The translations under genes and the position numbers were made by a program. 64,000 nt of DNA from CAWBRT01 sp963814745 (lineage in GTDB: Bacteria; Acidobacteriota; Terriglobia; Terriglobales; Acidobacteriaceae): contig CAWFEA010000001.1 of assembly GCA_963814745.1 (NCBI GenBank), positions 620,001 to 684,000 of the forward strand, read 5' to 3'. Below are positions 28,121 to 37,163 of the stretch, piece by piece. The notes under the pieces were generated by a model, which saw only the letters and a program-made list of their open reading frames with translations, searched no databases and was not told where the DNA came from. Numbering within the stretch: position 1 is the first letter of the stretch; every line of letters starts with the position of its first letter.

Positions 28121-28918
28121 CTAATTACGAGAGTCATCGGGTTTTGCATCCGGTGCAGTGTGCCAAGAAGAATCGTCGCGAATACGTTGAGCGGCGTCCT
28201 TGCCCAGCAGAAAGCGGCCAATGCGGAAGAAGTGCTGCCGCATCGCATCCGAGTCGGTCAACTGCCCGAACTGAATCACGACAACGTCATACCCGCGATT
28301 CCGCAACTCGTCGCGAATATCTCGATCCTTTTCGCGCGTCTCGGTGCGCCCATGCAGATGGCGGCCCATGCCATCGAGATAAATGCACAGACCTTCGTAA
28401 ACGTCGCTCCTCGGCTCGTAAGAGAAATCGGGTGTGGTCGCCCCCAACGGGCGTCCAAGATCAATCGGGTGCTGGGGCTGATAACCGTGGAGTCCTGCGC
28501 GCTCCAGCATCGCCCGCAAGGCCAGCTCGGGATCATTCACTGGGACTTGCTTGGCAGCCGTGGTCGGTAGGCGTGAAGGGATATCGTGTGTGAATTCGAG
28601 ATTGGCACCCCACCTATCGAGCCGGTCCAAAGCGGTGTGCCGGTTCAAGTGCTTGTGATAGTAGGAATTCCGAAAATGCGGCAAGCAATCCACGCAGGCT
28701 GACTGACAAAGAGACGGGCACTCGGCAACTACCCTCTTGCCAGCCGCCACGACTTCAGGCCACCGCGCTTTCATCTGGTCCAGAAGTCCGGAGCCGCCCG
28801 GCATCGGGTCATAAAGTAGCAAATTCAACCCCTTGCCACCTGGTTGACCGATGGCGAGCAATTGCAGATCCTCGATTCCCATGTCGAGCACATCAGCAGC
28901 CCCCAAAGAGAAAACGTG
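28121..28918 (-). pseudogene. Helicase C-terminal fragment with DUF1998 and a nuclease-like tail
   Basis: The fragment begins inside a conserved block (SLGAADVLDMGIEDLQLL, LLLYDPMPGGSGLL). It contains the four-Cys zinc site CPSLCQSACVDCLPHFRN of DUF1998, found at the C-terminus of DEAD/DEAH helicases such as MrfA-like repair helicases and of DrmB in DISARM. The tail (YLDGMGRHLHG, RNRGYDVVVIQFG) resembles a PD-(D/E)xK/VSR-type fold. The ATPase domains are missing; the break at about 28915 joins exonuclease III sequence on the other strand. It is non-functional as a helicase. Whether it came from a defence or repair gene cannot be decided. Confidence 0.75.
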
Positions 28919-29272
28919 CCCGCGCTTATCGGGGGCGACTTCAACGTCATTCCGGAGGACATCGATTGTCACAAACCTTCAGCGTGGATTTATGACGCGC
29001 TGTTCCAGCCGGAGCCCCGAGCGCGGTACCAGGCACTGCTCAGCCTTGGCTACACCGATGCCTTCCGGTCGCTGCATCCAGGGGAGGGCGGGAAATTCAC
29101 ATTCTGGGATTACTTCCGGCAGGCGTTCGAACATAATCGCGGCATCCGCGTCGATCATTTCCTGCTGTCATCGAGGTTGGCCGAACGGTTAAAAAGCTGC
29201 GAGATCGATATGGAACCGCGGGCGCAGGAGAAGCCGTCGGATCATGCCCCGATCATCGTCGAATTGCAGTAG
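28908..29272 (+). pseudogene. xthA: Exodeoxyribonuclease III, C-terminal fragment
   Basis: The frame carries the EEP-nuclease motifs GGDFNVIPED, YTDAFRSLHP, FTFWDY, IRVDHFLLS and the final SDHAPIIVEL (catalytic Asp-His). These are the conserved C-terminal half of exonuclease III. The N-terminal half with the first metal ligand is absent; upstream sequence belongs to the truncated helicase on the opposite strand. It is a rearrangement product, not active. Confidence 0.85.
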
Positions 29273-29719
29273 GCAGATAGACGACTCGTATCTCGGAGAT
29301 CGAATCGGTTATGCCCACGAGTTACCGTATCCGAGGTTCTCGCAGCAAACAGGGTTTGCAGCGTTTCCCTACCTTCTCTCTATTATTCATTTATCTCTTC
29401 TTTATTTTCATTTCCAGAAATTTAAAGGGAAGAGACCCTAAACCTTAAAAAATGCGATTTTCTCAATACCACTGAGAAAATCGACATAAGGTCTGTTAAG
29501 GTTTATAAGGTTTGGAAGAAATGGTTTTTCACTTCGGCAGTGAGAAACTGTTCTTAGTGGCGTTTTTGCTTTTCGCCGAGACCTTATATACCCTACGTTG
29601 ACCACCCCGTTTTCGGGCTGCAGTCGACCTGCCACCCGCGCAGCGATGCAGCAGGCGATCTACCATTCTCGAGGAGGGAGAACAGATTTGCTGCCGCGTG
29701 GGATGGAGGTGAGGACTTT
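29273..29719. other. Gene-free segment containing a dispersed repeat
   Basis: No gene is found here. The segment is AT-richer near 29380-29470 and contains the 102-bp element listed separately. GATTTTCTCA and TGAGAAAATC (29455-29482) form a short perfect hairpin that may be a terminator. Confidence 0.45.
29486..29587 (+). repeat. Dispersed ~101-bp element, copy 1
   Basis: It is bounded by ATAAGGTCT (29486-29494) and AGACCTTAT (29579-29587) as an inverted pair. The interior TTAAGGTTTATAAG and the downstream TGACCACC are shared with copy 2 at 37352-37452. It may be a MITE or a structured RNA element. The orientation is the same in both copies. Confidence 0.65.
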
Positions 29720-29997
29720 TCACTGCTCAGCCCCGCTCACCAAATCCTTGTAAGCGTCATCGAGCGGGTAGCCGTCGCTAAAGTTCCGCTCGAGAATTCG
29801 CGGAACGAAGAATTCAGAAGCATAACTCCTCCCGAACTCGAGTTTACTACCGAGCCGATCTTCTCGGTGTCGAGTCCGAGTTTCACCGCCATTGGCAGAA
29901 TCTCGGCGAACGCTGCGATGTTGATATCGAACGGAATGTTGTTGATCGCTTTCGTCAACTGGCCACACCCGTGATCGCTCATGTACATGATGTTACT
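29720..29997 (-). pseudogene. 3-hydroxyisobutyrate dehydrogenase-family fragment
   Basis: Two frames together read NIMYMSDHGCGQLTKAINN, AEILPMAVKLGLDTEKIG and, after a shift near 29835, FFVPRILERNF and AYKDLVSGAE. This matches the C-terminal helical domain of the intact reductase at 33598-34488 block by block. The N-terminal Rossmann domain is missing. It is a decayed paralogue from a second copy of the same pathway gene. Confidence 0.8.
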
Positions 29998-30095
29998 GCC
30001 TGGTGTGTCTGAGGTGTCAGGAGCGCACCATGCACAAGCCACAACCAAGCCGAGGCGACGCAGTTCAATGAATGTCACGGGGGTAATTCAGCACT

Positions 30096-30365
30096 ATGAG
30101 TAACTGGACAAACTTTTATCTTGATGTCCTGGCTGCCAGCCCGGACGAGATTCAACAGATTGAGGGCGCGCTGCAGGAACCGTCGAAGAAGCTACTCGAT
30201 TGGGAGGCGGGGCAATGGGAAGAAGATATCGCGCATGCACTGAGGAGTGCAAGACTACCGGCGATGGGCTCGCGCTCCCGTGGTAGAATCCAGAGCACGA
30301 TTTCACGATTCAGATTGGCGGCTGAGAGCCAGTTGCTTATGTCGGGCTTAGCACTGAAGCAGTAA
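30096..30365 (+). CDS. Hypothetical protein, 89 aa
   Basis: An ATG-initiated frame encodes an N-terminal acidic/helical part (SNWTNFYLDVLAASPDEIQQ, residues 2-21) and a basic C-terminal half. I do not recognise a family. Codon usage looks coding in the first 50 residues, but the end may be degraded. It sits between a dehydrogenase remnant and a LysR gene. Confidence 0.4.
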   Translation: MSNWTNFYLDVLAASPDEIQQIEGALQEPSKKLLDWEAGQWEEDIAHALRSARLPAMGSRSRGRIQSTISRFRLAAESQLLMSGLALKQ

Positions 30366-30451
30366 GGCAGCGTAAATGGCCGACGCGGACTCCTGGGGGT
30401 CGGATAAAACCAAGCTAAAATGAAAGCATTTTGTGGTTATTTTGGGTGTTC

Positions 30452-31366
30452 ATGATCGAGCTTCGTCATCTTAGGTATTTCGTCGTGCTGGCCGAGGAAT
30501 TGCACTTCGGCCGTGCCGCCCGACAGCTTCACCTCGCGCAACCTGGGCTCAGCCAGCAAATCAAGGCGCTGGAGTCGGAACTGGGAGTATTGCTACTGGC
30601 GCGCAGCCGCCGTCGGGTCGAGCTGACACCCGCCGGCCGGACGCTGCTGGAAGAGGGCCGGCGGGCGCTGACTCAAGTGGAACGCGCGGCCAACCTGAGT
30701 CGCCGAGTTGCTGCCGGTGAAATTGGACCGCTGGTGATTGGCTCGACGGAATCGGCAGCTTGGGACCTGCTACCGGAGCTAATTAGCGAATACCGGAAAC
30801 GATATGGGAACGTGCACCTGACGGTGCGCGAGATGACGAGCCCAATGCAGGTTGCGGCGCTGAGGAACGGCGAGATCGATGTTGGGTTGTTACGCCCAAT
30901 AGTTGATACCGCAGGTCTGGCCGTTAGGGTCCTCAGAAAGGAAAAGGTAGTGCTATTGGTGCCCGAGACTCATCGTCTAGCGCGACGAACGACGATTCCG
31001 CTGAGGGTCCTTGCCGGCGAGCCTATGATTGTCCACTCGGCGTCTCGCCCCGGCTGGTCTGACTTTATCATCGGTCTCTGCCGCAATGCCGGCTTCGAGC
31101 CGCAAATCAGCCAGGAAGCTAGCAACTCGACTACTGCGGCCAGCTTTGTGGCCGCCGGCCTCGGCTTTACTATGGTGCCGGAAAGCTTGAAGGGACTAGT
31201 TCGCCCAAGAATCGTCTGCCGCCCAATTGCTGATCCTGCTCCAACAACGCAAATTATTATGGTGTACTGTGCCGAAACCGCGCCGCCAACGTTGGCGGGG
31301 CTGTTAGATGTGGCGCACGATTTATACCCGTCCTGCCGCCCTAGGCGCAATCCCGCTGTGCCCTGA
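30452..31366 (+). CDS. LysR-family transcriptional regulator
   Basis: The 304-aa product has an N-terminal winged helix-turn-helix (ELRHLRYFVVLAEELHFGRA, then AQPGLSQQIKALESELGV). A periplasmic-binding-protein-like effector domain follows (about 90-295). ATG 30452 begins exactly at the conserved MIELRHLRYF start. It lies in the same direction as, and 478 bp upstream of, the thiamine-diphosphate enzyme gene. It is thus the likely activator of the ThDP/reductase/MFS operon, with an organic-acid effector. The intervening AT-rich region is a candidate binding site. Confidence 0.9.
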   Translation: MIELRHLRYFVVLAEELHFGRAARQLHLAQPGLSQQIKALESELGVLLLARSRRRVELTPAGRTLLEEGRRALTQVERAANLSRRVAAGEIGPLVIGSTESAAWDLLPELISEYRKRYGNVHLTVREMTSPMQVAALRNGEIDVGLLRPIVDTAGLAVRVLRKEKVVLLVPETHRLARRTTIPLRVLAGEPMIVHSASRPGWSDFIIGLCRNAGFEPQISQEASNSTTAASFVAAGLGFTMVPESLKGLVRPRIVCRPIADPAPTTQIIMVYCAETAPPTLAGLLDVAHDLYPSCRPRRNPAVP

Positions 31367-31844
31367 AAACGGATTATGTCTGACCTTTTGACCTGATTAG
31401 GCAGGAACCCAGAAGCCTAGAAAAAGGATATAGCCCCGATTTCTCACCATAGGTGTTGGAGCCAGGGCAAAGTGGACATGCGGTATCGAAACGGTAGCTG
31501 CCGCATTTGCTGCCCGATCCGTTTCGGGCTAACCAGCACAGCGCTCTCAGGGCTCTTATAAGTATTAGTTATTAATAAACGTATAATATTTATTTGACTT
31601 ATTAATTGACCCATCCCAATATTAACCCGCTATCTCGACTATTTTCCGCGCGCAACGGCGAAAAGCAAGCGGTACAGTCCAGCAGAGAACGGCACTGCTC
31701 TTCGCGTTTTAAAGCCGCCACTTCCAGGACTGAAATGTCCCCGGCGACAACGTAGTGTGAGCGGTCGTGCTCGCGAATCAGAAGGATTACAAAGCGCCGA
31801 GGCTTCCGGCAACGATTATTGCCTCGGAATCTGAGGAGGGAACA
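31367..31844. promoter_or_regulatory. AT-rich control region before the ThDP operon
   Basis: No gene is present. A strikingly AT-rich block at 31559-31625 contains TTATTAATAA and TTATTAATTG and a possible -35 hexamer TTGACT or TTGACC. In an otherwise GC-rich area this suggests a regulated promoter, plausibly bound by the LysR protein encoded upstream. The exact transcription start cannot be read. Confidence 0.45.
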
Positions 31845-33515
31845 GTGTCAAGATTGACGGGCGGGCAGTTCATTGCAAAGTTCTTGCAGGCTTATGGAGT
31901 AAAGGCAGTCTTCTTTGTGCCAGCTATATTGACTCGTATGCTAGCTACATTGGACGGGACGCAGATCAAGCGCGTGTTGACGCATGGAGAAAAGGCTGCA
32001 GCCTACATGGCCGACGGTTATGCCCGCGCCTCAAAGCGACCTGGGATTTGCGCCGCACAGGCTGTCGGGGCTGCGAATTTGGCGGCAGGGTTGCGAGATG
32101 CCTTTATGGGGCACAGCCCGGTCATTGCCTTTACAGGTGGGCGGCTAGGCTCGCAGAAGCACAAGGGAGCCTATCAGGAGTGCGATGACTACCCAACCTT
32201 CAACCAGTACACGAAAGCGAATTTTCAGGTAGATTCCGTCGGACGGCTGCCCGACCTGATGCGGCAAGCCTTCCGCGAGGCTACCTCGGGTACGCCGGGG
32301 CCGGTCAATCTCCTGATTGCAGGCAAGCAGGGCGATATTGAGCATGACTCAGCTGACCTGAAATTAATTGTCGAAGAGCCGTTTACTGCCGTTCCTCCCT
32401 ACAGACCCACTCCGGAGATAGAGCGGGTAAAAGTAGCGGCGCAACGCCTACAGCAAGCCCAGAGGCCGGTCATCGTCGTGGGCGGCGGCACGCGGTGGTC
32501 CGGGGCCGGAGCGGAACTCTTGAAAGTTGCCGAAACGCTCTCTATACCGATCGCTACCTCTCTAAATGCGTTTTCTCTGATACCTGAGCACCATCCTTTA
32601 TATATCGGCGTTCCAGGTACCTATTCGCGCAGTTGCACGAACAAGTTGCTGGCGCGCGCGGACCTTGTGTTTTGTGTGGGCAGCCAAACGGGTGGACTGC
32701 TGACCGACTTCTGGCGTGTCTTCCCGGCCCAGGCTGAGGTCATACAAATAGGCATTGACCCAAATGACTTGGGGAAAAATTACCCGAACTCGGTTTCGTT
32801 GCTGGGCGACGCCAAGATGGCATTGCAAGCACTGCTGGGAGAAGTATCTCCATGTGCAGTAAGAGAAACATGGCTTGCGGAGGTAAAAGCCCAGGTCAAT
32901 GAATGGCGGACAGAAGCACAATCTTTTCGAAACTGCGATACCGTGCCCATGCGGCCCGAACGCCTCTTGAAGGAAGTGACCCAATGGCTGCCCGATAACG
33001 CGATCGTTGTTTCTGATACGGGCCACGCAGCCATGTGGGCCACCCAACAACTCTGGATTGATAGCCCGCACTGGGACTTTATCCGGACTGCGGGATCGCT
33101 CGGATGGGGTTTCCCCGCCTCCCTGGGCGTCAAATGCGCCCAACCCGAGAGACCGGTTGTCTGTCTCACCGGTGATGGCGGATTCTGGTACCACATGCAA
33201 GAACTGGAAACCGCGGTCCGCTGCGGGATTGCAACGGTCACTTGCGTCAACAACAACAACGCGTTGAATCAGGAAACTGAGATTGTCAAACGCGCCATTG
33301 ACGGGAAACTGTCCGATCAGCAGGGCGAGTTGTGGCGCTTCGCAAAGGTTAACTTCGCCGAAATTGCCAAAGCTATGGGCGCGGTGGGAATTCGCGTCGA
33401 AAAGCCGGGTGAACTACCGTCCGCGCTTGATCAAGCCCTCTCGTGCGACAAACCGGCCGTGATCGACGTGCAAACCGATATCAATGCCCTGTCGCCCACC
33501 GCATGGAAGGGTTAG
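31845..33515 (+). CDS. Thiamine-diphosphate-dependent enzyme of the acetolactate synthase type
   Basis: The 556-aa product starts at GTG 31845 behind GAGGAGGG. It has an N-terminal PYR domain with the catalytic Glu (Glu49 in THGEKAAAYMADGYAR), a central domain, and a C-terminal PP domain with the TDGG-type motif GDGGFWYHMQELETA ... VNNNN (about 442-475). Glyoxylate carboligase has Val at the Glu position, so this is not a typical Gcl. Candidates are acetolactate-synthase-like carboligases or 2-keto acid decarboxylases. With the reductase and permease downstream it forms an operon for organic-acid or polyol breakdown. Confidence 0.87.
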   Translation: MSRLTGGQFIAKFLQAYGVKAVFFVPAILTRMLATLDGTQIKRVLTHGEKAAAYMADGYARASKRPGICAAQAVGAANLAAGLRDAFMGHSPVIAFTGGRLGSQKHKGAYQECDDYPTFNQYTKANFQVDSVGRLPDLMRQAFREATSGTPGPVNLLIAGKQGDIEHDSADLKLIVEEPFTAVPPYRPTPEIERVKVAAQRLQQAQRPVIVVGGGTRWSGAGAELLKVAETLSIPIATSLNAFSLIPEHHPLYIGVPGTYSRSCTNKLLARADLVFCVGSQTGGLLTDFWRVFPAQAEVIQIGIDPNDLGKNYPNSVSLLGDAKMALQALLGEVSPCAVRETWLAEVKAQVNEWRTEAQSFRNCDTVPMRPERLLKEVTQWLPDNAIVVSDTGHAAMWATQQLWIDSPHWDFIRTAGSLGWGFPASLGVKCAQPERPVVCLTGDGGFWYHMQELETAVRCGIATVTCVNNNNALNQETEIVKRAIDGKLSDQQGELWRFAKVNFAEIAKAMGAVGIRVEKPGELPSALDQALSCDKPAVIDVQTDINALSPTAWKG

Positions 33516-33597
33516 GCAGAACGAAACCAAGAAGCCCTACGAAGCACGATAGGGACGTTTGTTGTGGTCGGCAGAAATTCACACTCGAGGTGGACAA

Positions 33598-34488
33598 ATG
33601 AAGATCGGTTTCGTCGGTTTGGGAGACATGGGCAAGCCAATGGCGGACCATATCGTCTCGAAGGCTAGCCAAGACCAAGTCATTGTGAATGACATAAATA
33701 CCAGCAGCTATCCGAGCTTTGAGAGCAAGGGCTCCCGGACAACCACAAATGTATTGGAAGTGGCCCAGGCCGAGATAATTTTTCTTAGCCTTCCGGGCAG
33801 CCAGGAGGTCCATGACATTCTGCTGGGCGAAAAGGGCATGATCAATTGCCTCAGCCCAGGAAAGATCATAGTGGATTTAAGCACGATCAAATATTCGACT
33901 GCCATTGATATAGCAACCCGCTTGGATAAGCAAGGTATTGAGTTTCTAGACGCTCCGGTTTCTGGGGCGCCCACTGGCGCCATCAACAGCACACTCACGG
34001 TAATGTGTGGCGGTAAGAAAGAAGTGTTTGATAAGGTCAAGCCGTTGCTTGATTGTATTGGCAAAAACATTCTTTATATGGGCCGTCATGGCAATGGCCA
34101 GTTGGCCAAGATGGTCAACAACGTGTTATACGACATTAATCTTGCGGCCATTGCCGAAGTTCTGCCCATGGCTGTAAAGATGGGGTTGGATCCCCAAACC
34201 ATAGGCAAGGTCATAAACAGCTCAACCGGCAGAAGCTTTGTGACAGAGTATTTTATTCCGCGGATCCTGAAGGGTAATTTCTTAGACGCCTATCTTATGA
34301 AGAAAGCCTATAAAGATCTGGTCAGCGCAGCCGAGATATCGGCGAACTATTGCATTCCCATGCCTGTAACTGACGCGGCGACAAAGACGTACCAAATTGC
34401 TTTACTTAAAGGATACGGGAATCAGGACAAAGGCTCTATGACCCGCGTGTTCGAAGAATTGCTCGGGGTAGAGTACAGACAAAAGTAA
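33598..34488 (+). CDS. Beta-hydroxyacid dehydrogenase (tartronate-semialdehyde reductase/3-HIBADH family)
   Basis: The 296-aa NAD(P)-dependent enzyme has the Rossmann motif GFVGLGDMGKPMA (4-16), substrate-binding DAPVSGAPTGA (about 122) and the catalytic lysine in GQLAKMVNN (about Lys171). The all-helical C-terminal domain is complete. ATG 33598 follows GAGGTGGA; an upstream extension is not conserved. It reduces a semialdehyde or oxidises a beta-hydroxyacid. Its place between a ThDP carboligase-like enzyme and a transporter fits reduction of a C3-C4 semialdehyde. A broken paralogue of its C-terminal half lies at 29.7 kb. Confidence 0.88.
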   Translation: MKIGFVGLGDMGKPMADHIVSKASQDQVIVNDINTSSYPSFESKGSRTTTNVLEVAQAEIIFLSLPGSQEVHDILLGEKGMINCLSPGKIIVDLSTIKYSTAIDIATRLDKQGIEFLDAPVSGAPTGAINSTLTVMCGGKKEVFDKVKPLLDCIGKNILYMGRHGNGQLAKMVNNVLYDINLAAIAEVLPMAVKMGLDPQTIGKVINSSTGRSFVTEYFIPRILKGNFLDAYLMKKAYKDLVSAAEISANYCIPMPVTDAATKTYQIALLKGYGNQDKGSMTRVFEELLGVEYRQK

Positions 34489-34542
34489 TTAGTGTTTGGT
34501 CGCGAAACGTTATATTGGAGCACTAGCGGGGAGGGTAGGGCA

Positions 34543-35805
34543 ATGGAGCAGCAGAATACCAAAGCGTACCGGGTAGGCGTCGTTGTCCTGCTTACGGCGG
34601 GCACTTTTATTAATTCATTAGACCGCGCCAGCCTGTCGGTAGCTACGCCGTTTATTATCAAAGAGTTTCATGTCAGCGCGGCGGCTATGGGAGTCGTCCT
34701 CTCCGCCTTTTTTTGGTCCTATTCGGCATGCAATCTTCCGGCAGGGTATCTGGCCGACCGGTTCGGCGCCAAGACAGTATTGGGTTGGGCGGCGGCGTTA
34801 TGGTCGCTTTTTTCCGTGGCCACCGGCTTTTGCAACAATGTCTTTCATATGGTTTTGGTCCGCTTGGGAGTGGGTTTAGGCGAGTCAGCGGCCTTGCCCT
34901 GCACCAGCAAGATCGTTGCTGCCAACTTTCCCAGCAAAGAACGCGGTGCGGCTATAGCTATATCGCTGACCGGAATACGCGCCGGAATAGCGGTTACCCC
35001 CTTCGTCATGGCTTTCCTGATCAAACAATGGGGGTGGCGGGTGGCTTTTTATGGCACCGGCCTGTTCAGCCTGCTCTGGTGCGCGGCTTGGTATTTCGGG
35101 TTTCGTGACCGATCTGAGGTCCGAGCTGACTCCGGTCCGCGGCAAGCGACTAAGCTTCCCTGGGGCGAGATCCTGCGCAACCGAGCCATCCTGGGTCTCA
35201 TTGGCGTCAAGTTTACGCAAGACTTCCTGCAATTTCTGTTTCTAACCTGGGTGCCTGCTTACCTGGTGATGGAGCGGGGCTTCTCCATCATGAAAATGGG
35301 TATTTACGGCTCTCTCCCTTATGCCACGGCCAGCATTGTCCAACCCTTCGTGGGCTGCTTTTCCGACTGGCTGATCAAACGGGGTTGGAGCATGAACCGT
35401 GCGCGGAAAACCGTACAGGTGGTCCTGCAAATCCTCTCGGCCACGATTATCATCGTGGGCTATGTCGATGATGTCATGGTCGCCCTGTTTTTTTTGACGG
35501 TATCGATTGCCGCCGAATCCAACTGCGCCGCCCATATGTGGGTGATCCTCTCCGAAGTGATACCGCCTAAATATGTTGGCTCTGTGGGTGGCCTTATTAA
35601 CATGATTGGGTCGTTTGCCGGCGCTCTGTCCCCACTTATAACCGGCATTGTGGTCAAGGAGACCGGCAGTTTCCGCATCGCGCTCACAGGCGGCGGATGC
35701 TCGATTCTGCTGGCTACTTTTTTCATTCTGGTTGTAGTACCAAAGCTTAGTGTTCTCAGCCTAGGCCGGGAGGCCCAATCCGGAGTACAAGCGGTCAAGG
35801 TGTGA
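34543..35805 (+). CDS. MFS transporter, organic-anion (ACS) type
   Basis: The 420-aa product with 12 membrane segments starts at ATG 34543. The first helix region NSLDRASLSVATPFIIKEF and GWAAALWSLFSVATG are typical of the hexuronate/glucarate/phthalate group. It is distinct in sequence from the permease at 9.3 kb. It follows the reductase by 54 bp and closes the operon. The downstream altronate-dehydratase-like genes suggest a sugar acid as substrate, which is an inference. Confidence 0.87.
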   Translation: MEQQNTKAYRVGVVVLLTAGTFINSLDRASLSVATPFIIKEFHVSAAAMGVVLSAFFWSYSACNLPAGYLADRFGAKTVLGWAAALWSLFSVATGFCNNVFHMVLVRLGVGLGESAALPCTSKIVAANFPSKERGAAIAISLTGIRAGIAVTPFVMAFLIKQWGWRVAFYGTGLFSLLWCAAWYFGFRDRSEVRADSGPRQATKLPWGEILRNRAILGLIGVKFTQDFLQFLFLTWVPAYLVMERGFSIMKMGIYGSLPYATASIVQPFVGCFSDWLIKRGWSMNRARKTVQVVLQILSATIIIVGYVDDVMVALFFLTVSIAAESNCAAHMWVILSEVIPPKYVGSVGGLINMIGSFAGALSPLITGIVVKETGSFRIALTGGGCSILLATFFILVVVPKLSVLSLGREAQSGVQAVKV

Positions 35806-35912
35806 GTGTACGATACTTAGGCTGAGGGGTGAACTAAGTCATGAAAAGGCAAATATCGGTTTGTCATTGCCGGCTTGCTATTTGTAGTAGGGGGCGTTAA
35901 TTAGCAGGGGTG

Positions 35913-36126
35913 TTAATTACATGGACCCTGCGGCACTGGGGATCGCAGCGCCGCTGGTATGTGCGAAGAATTCTTTAAGCTTTCATAGGCGATAGCGTGC
36001 GGTGTTTTCTTCCATCCGTCAACGATATCCGCGTGGCAGTCCGCACAAGCCTTCCCCGTAGCGTAAGAGCCCCGATCCTGTGCAGGCGAGCTTCCAGCGA
36101 AAAGCAAGACTATAAAAAAGTACTTA
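35913..36126 (-). pseudogene. Cytochrome c-type protein fragment interrupted by an IS
   Basis: The frame reads YFFIVLLFAGSSPAQDRG (signal peptide) and then ACADCH, a heme-binding CxxCH site, and WKKTPHAIAYESL, as in multiheme cytochromes. It stops at 35913 after unrelated sequence. The IS5-type element at 36127 cuts the signal peptide region, separating the gene from its start and promoter. Only the first heme domain is preserved, so the gene is dead. Confidence 0.7.
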
Positions 36127-37009
36127 GAACTGGTTTCATAAATAGGTTCCGCCTCAACATAGTCACTATTCGGGGCGAAGCCGCATGGTTGTTGGCTGTT
36201 GGCATATGCTGACAGACAAGCAGTGGTCGCGAATTGAAGGATTTTTTCCGATGCCGAAGCGTCGGCGGGATCGACGCGGCCGGCCTTGGGTCGCCAATCG
36301 GGCGTGCTGGAAGGCATTCTGTGGGTGCTGCGCAACGGCGCACGCTGGCGGGAGTCTGCCCGGACAGATATCCCAGCGGATCGACCTGTTGGCGACGGTT
36401 ACGCGTCTTGGGAGGAGCAAGGAGTGTGGCGGAGCGCTTGGCAGCAGTTGTTCGCCGAGATGGATCGGCGGCAACTGCTGGACTGGAACGAGGCGTTTCT
36501 GGACGCCACCTTCATCGTGGCAAAAAAAGGGGCGCTGGAGTGGGCAAAACCATGCGTGGAAAGGGCACGAAGTGCGTTTTGGTGGTGGATGGCGGGGGCA
36601 TTCCTCTGGGAGTTCAACTCGCGAATGCTAAGCCATCGGAGCACAAATTCGCGGAAAGCACGCTGGCGCAGGTGATCCGCGTGCCGCGGCCGGGACGGGG
36701 TCGGCCGCGAATGAAACCGCTGCGGGTGGTGGCCGACAAGGGATACGACAGCGACCCTATGCGGGACGCTTGGAAAGGCGAGGCATCGAGCTTATTGTTC
36801 CCTATCGGCGTAACAGCGTTTTGCGCCGCTACGAGGATGGACGAAAGTTGCGCCGTTATCGGCGTCGCTGGAAAGTCGAGCGCGCCATCGCCTGGCTGCA
36901 GAATTTCCGCCGCGTGCAAGTGCGCTACGACCGCATATTTACTGTGTATCAAGGCTTCGTTCATTTGGCTTGCCTCATCATCGTGCTGAGGCATTTATGA
37001 AACCGGTTC
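36127..37009 (+). mobile_element. IS5-type (IS427-like) element, decayed
   Basis: Terminal repeats read inward are GAACTGGTTTCATAAAT and GAACCGGTTTCATAAAT (16 of 17 identical), each preceded by TA, consistent with TA target duplication. Length is 883 bp. It lies in a cytochrome c gene remnant. Confidence 0.85.
36185..37000 (+). pseudogene. IS5-type transposase with several frame changes
   Basis: Four successive segments in three frames rebuild an IS5/IS427 transposase: MLTDKQWSRIEGFFP, then GILWVLRNGARW and EAFLDATFIVAKKG, then GKGTKCVLVVDGGGIPL and VVADKGYDSD, then RRRWKVERAIAWLQNFRR. The middle change lies at a run of A7G4 and matches the normal -1 frameshift of this group. The other two (near 36300 and 36775) are real mutations or sequence errors. 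It is most likely inactive. Confidence 0.85.
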
Positions 37010-37019
37010 TATGACTGCA

Positions 37020-37163
37020 ATGGCCGAAAAACACGTTTTCATGAGTGACCTTTCAAAGGTGCGGGACAATACTTCCGAATGCTTATTTCTCGATGGGGCA
37101 GCCGGCTTTGATCCATCCCCGGATTGCGGGATCGATGATAACCTTTACGTCGCTGAATCCTAG
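37020..37163 (+). CDS. Possible small protein, 47 aa
   Basis: An ATG frame (MAEKHVFMSDLSKVRDNTSE ...) runs to TAG 37163 with a plausible composition. It lacks a clear ribosome binding site and a recognised family, and starts right after the IS end. It could equally be a chance frame. Confidence 0.2.
   Translation: MAEKHVFMSDLSKVRDNTSECLFLDGAAGFDPSPDCGIDDNLYVAES

Noticed and set aside
27770..28593. Long plus-strand frames of 266 and 217 codons
   Set aside because: They are shadows of the minus-strand helicase and metallo-hydrolase remnants, which have clear motifs.
28121..28918. DISARM defence system (DrmB)
   Set aside because: The DUF1998 zinc site is compatible, but no DrmA, DrmC or methylase partner is adjacent and the gene is truncated, so a defence assignment is not supported.
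31845..33515. Glyoxylate carboligase (gcl)
   Set aside because: The catalytic Glu is present at the position where Gcl has Val, so the name was not used.
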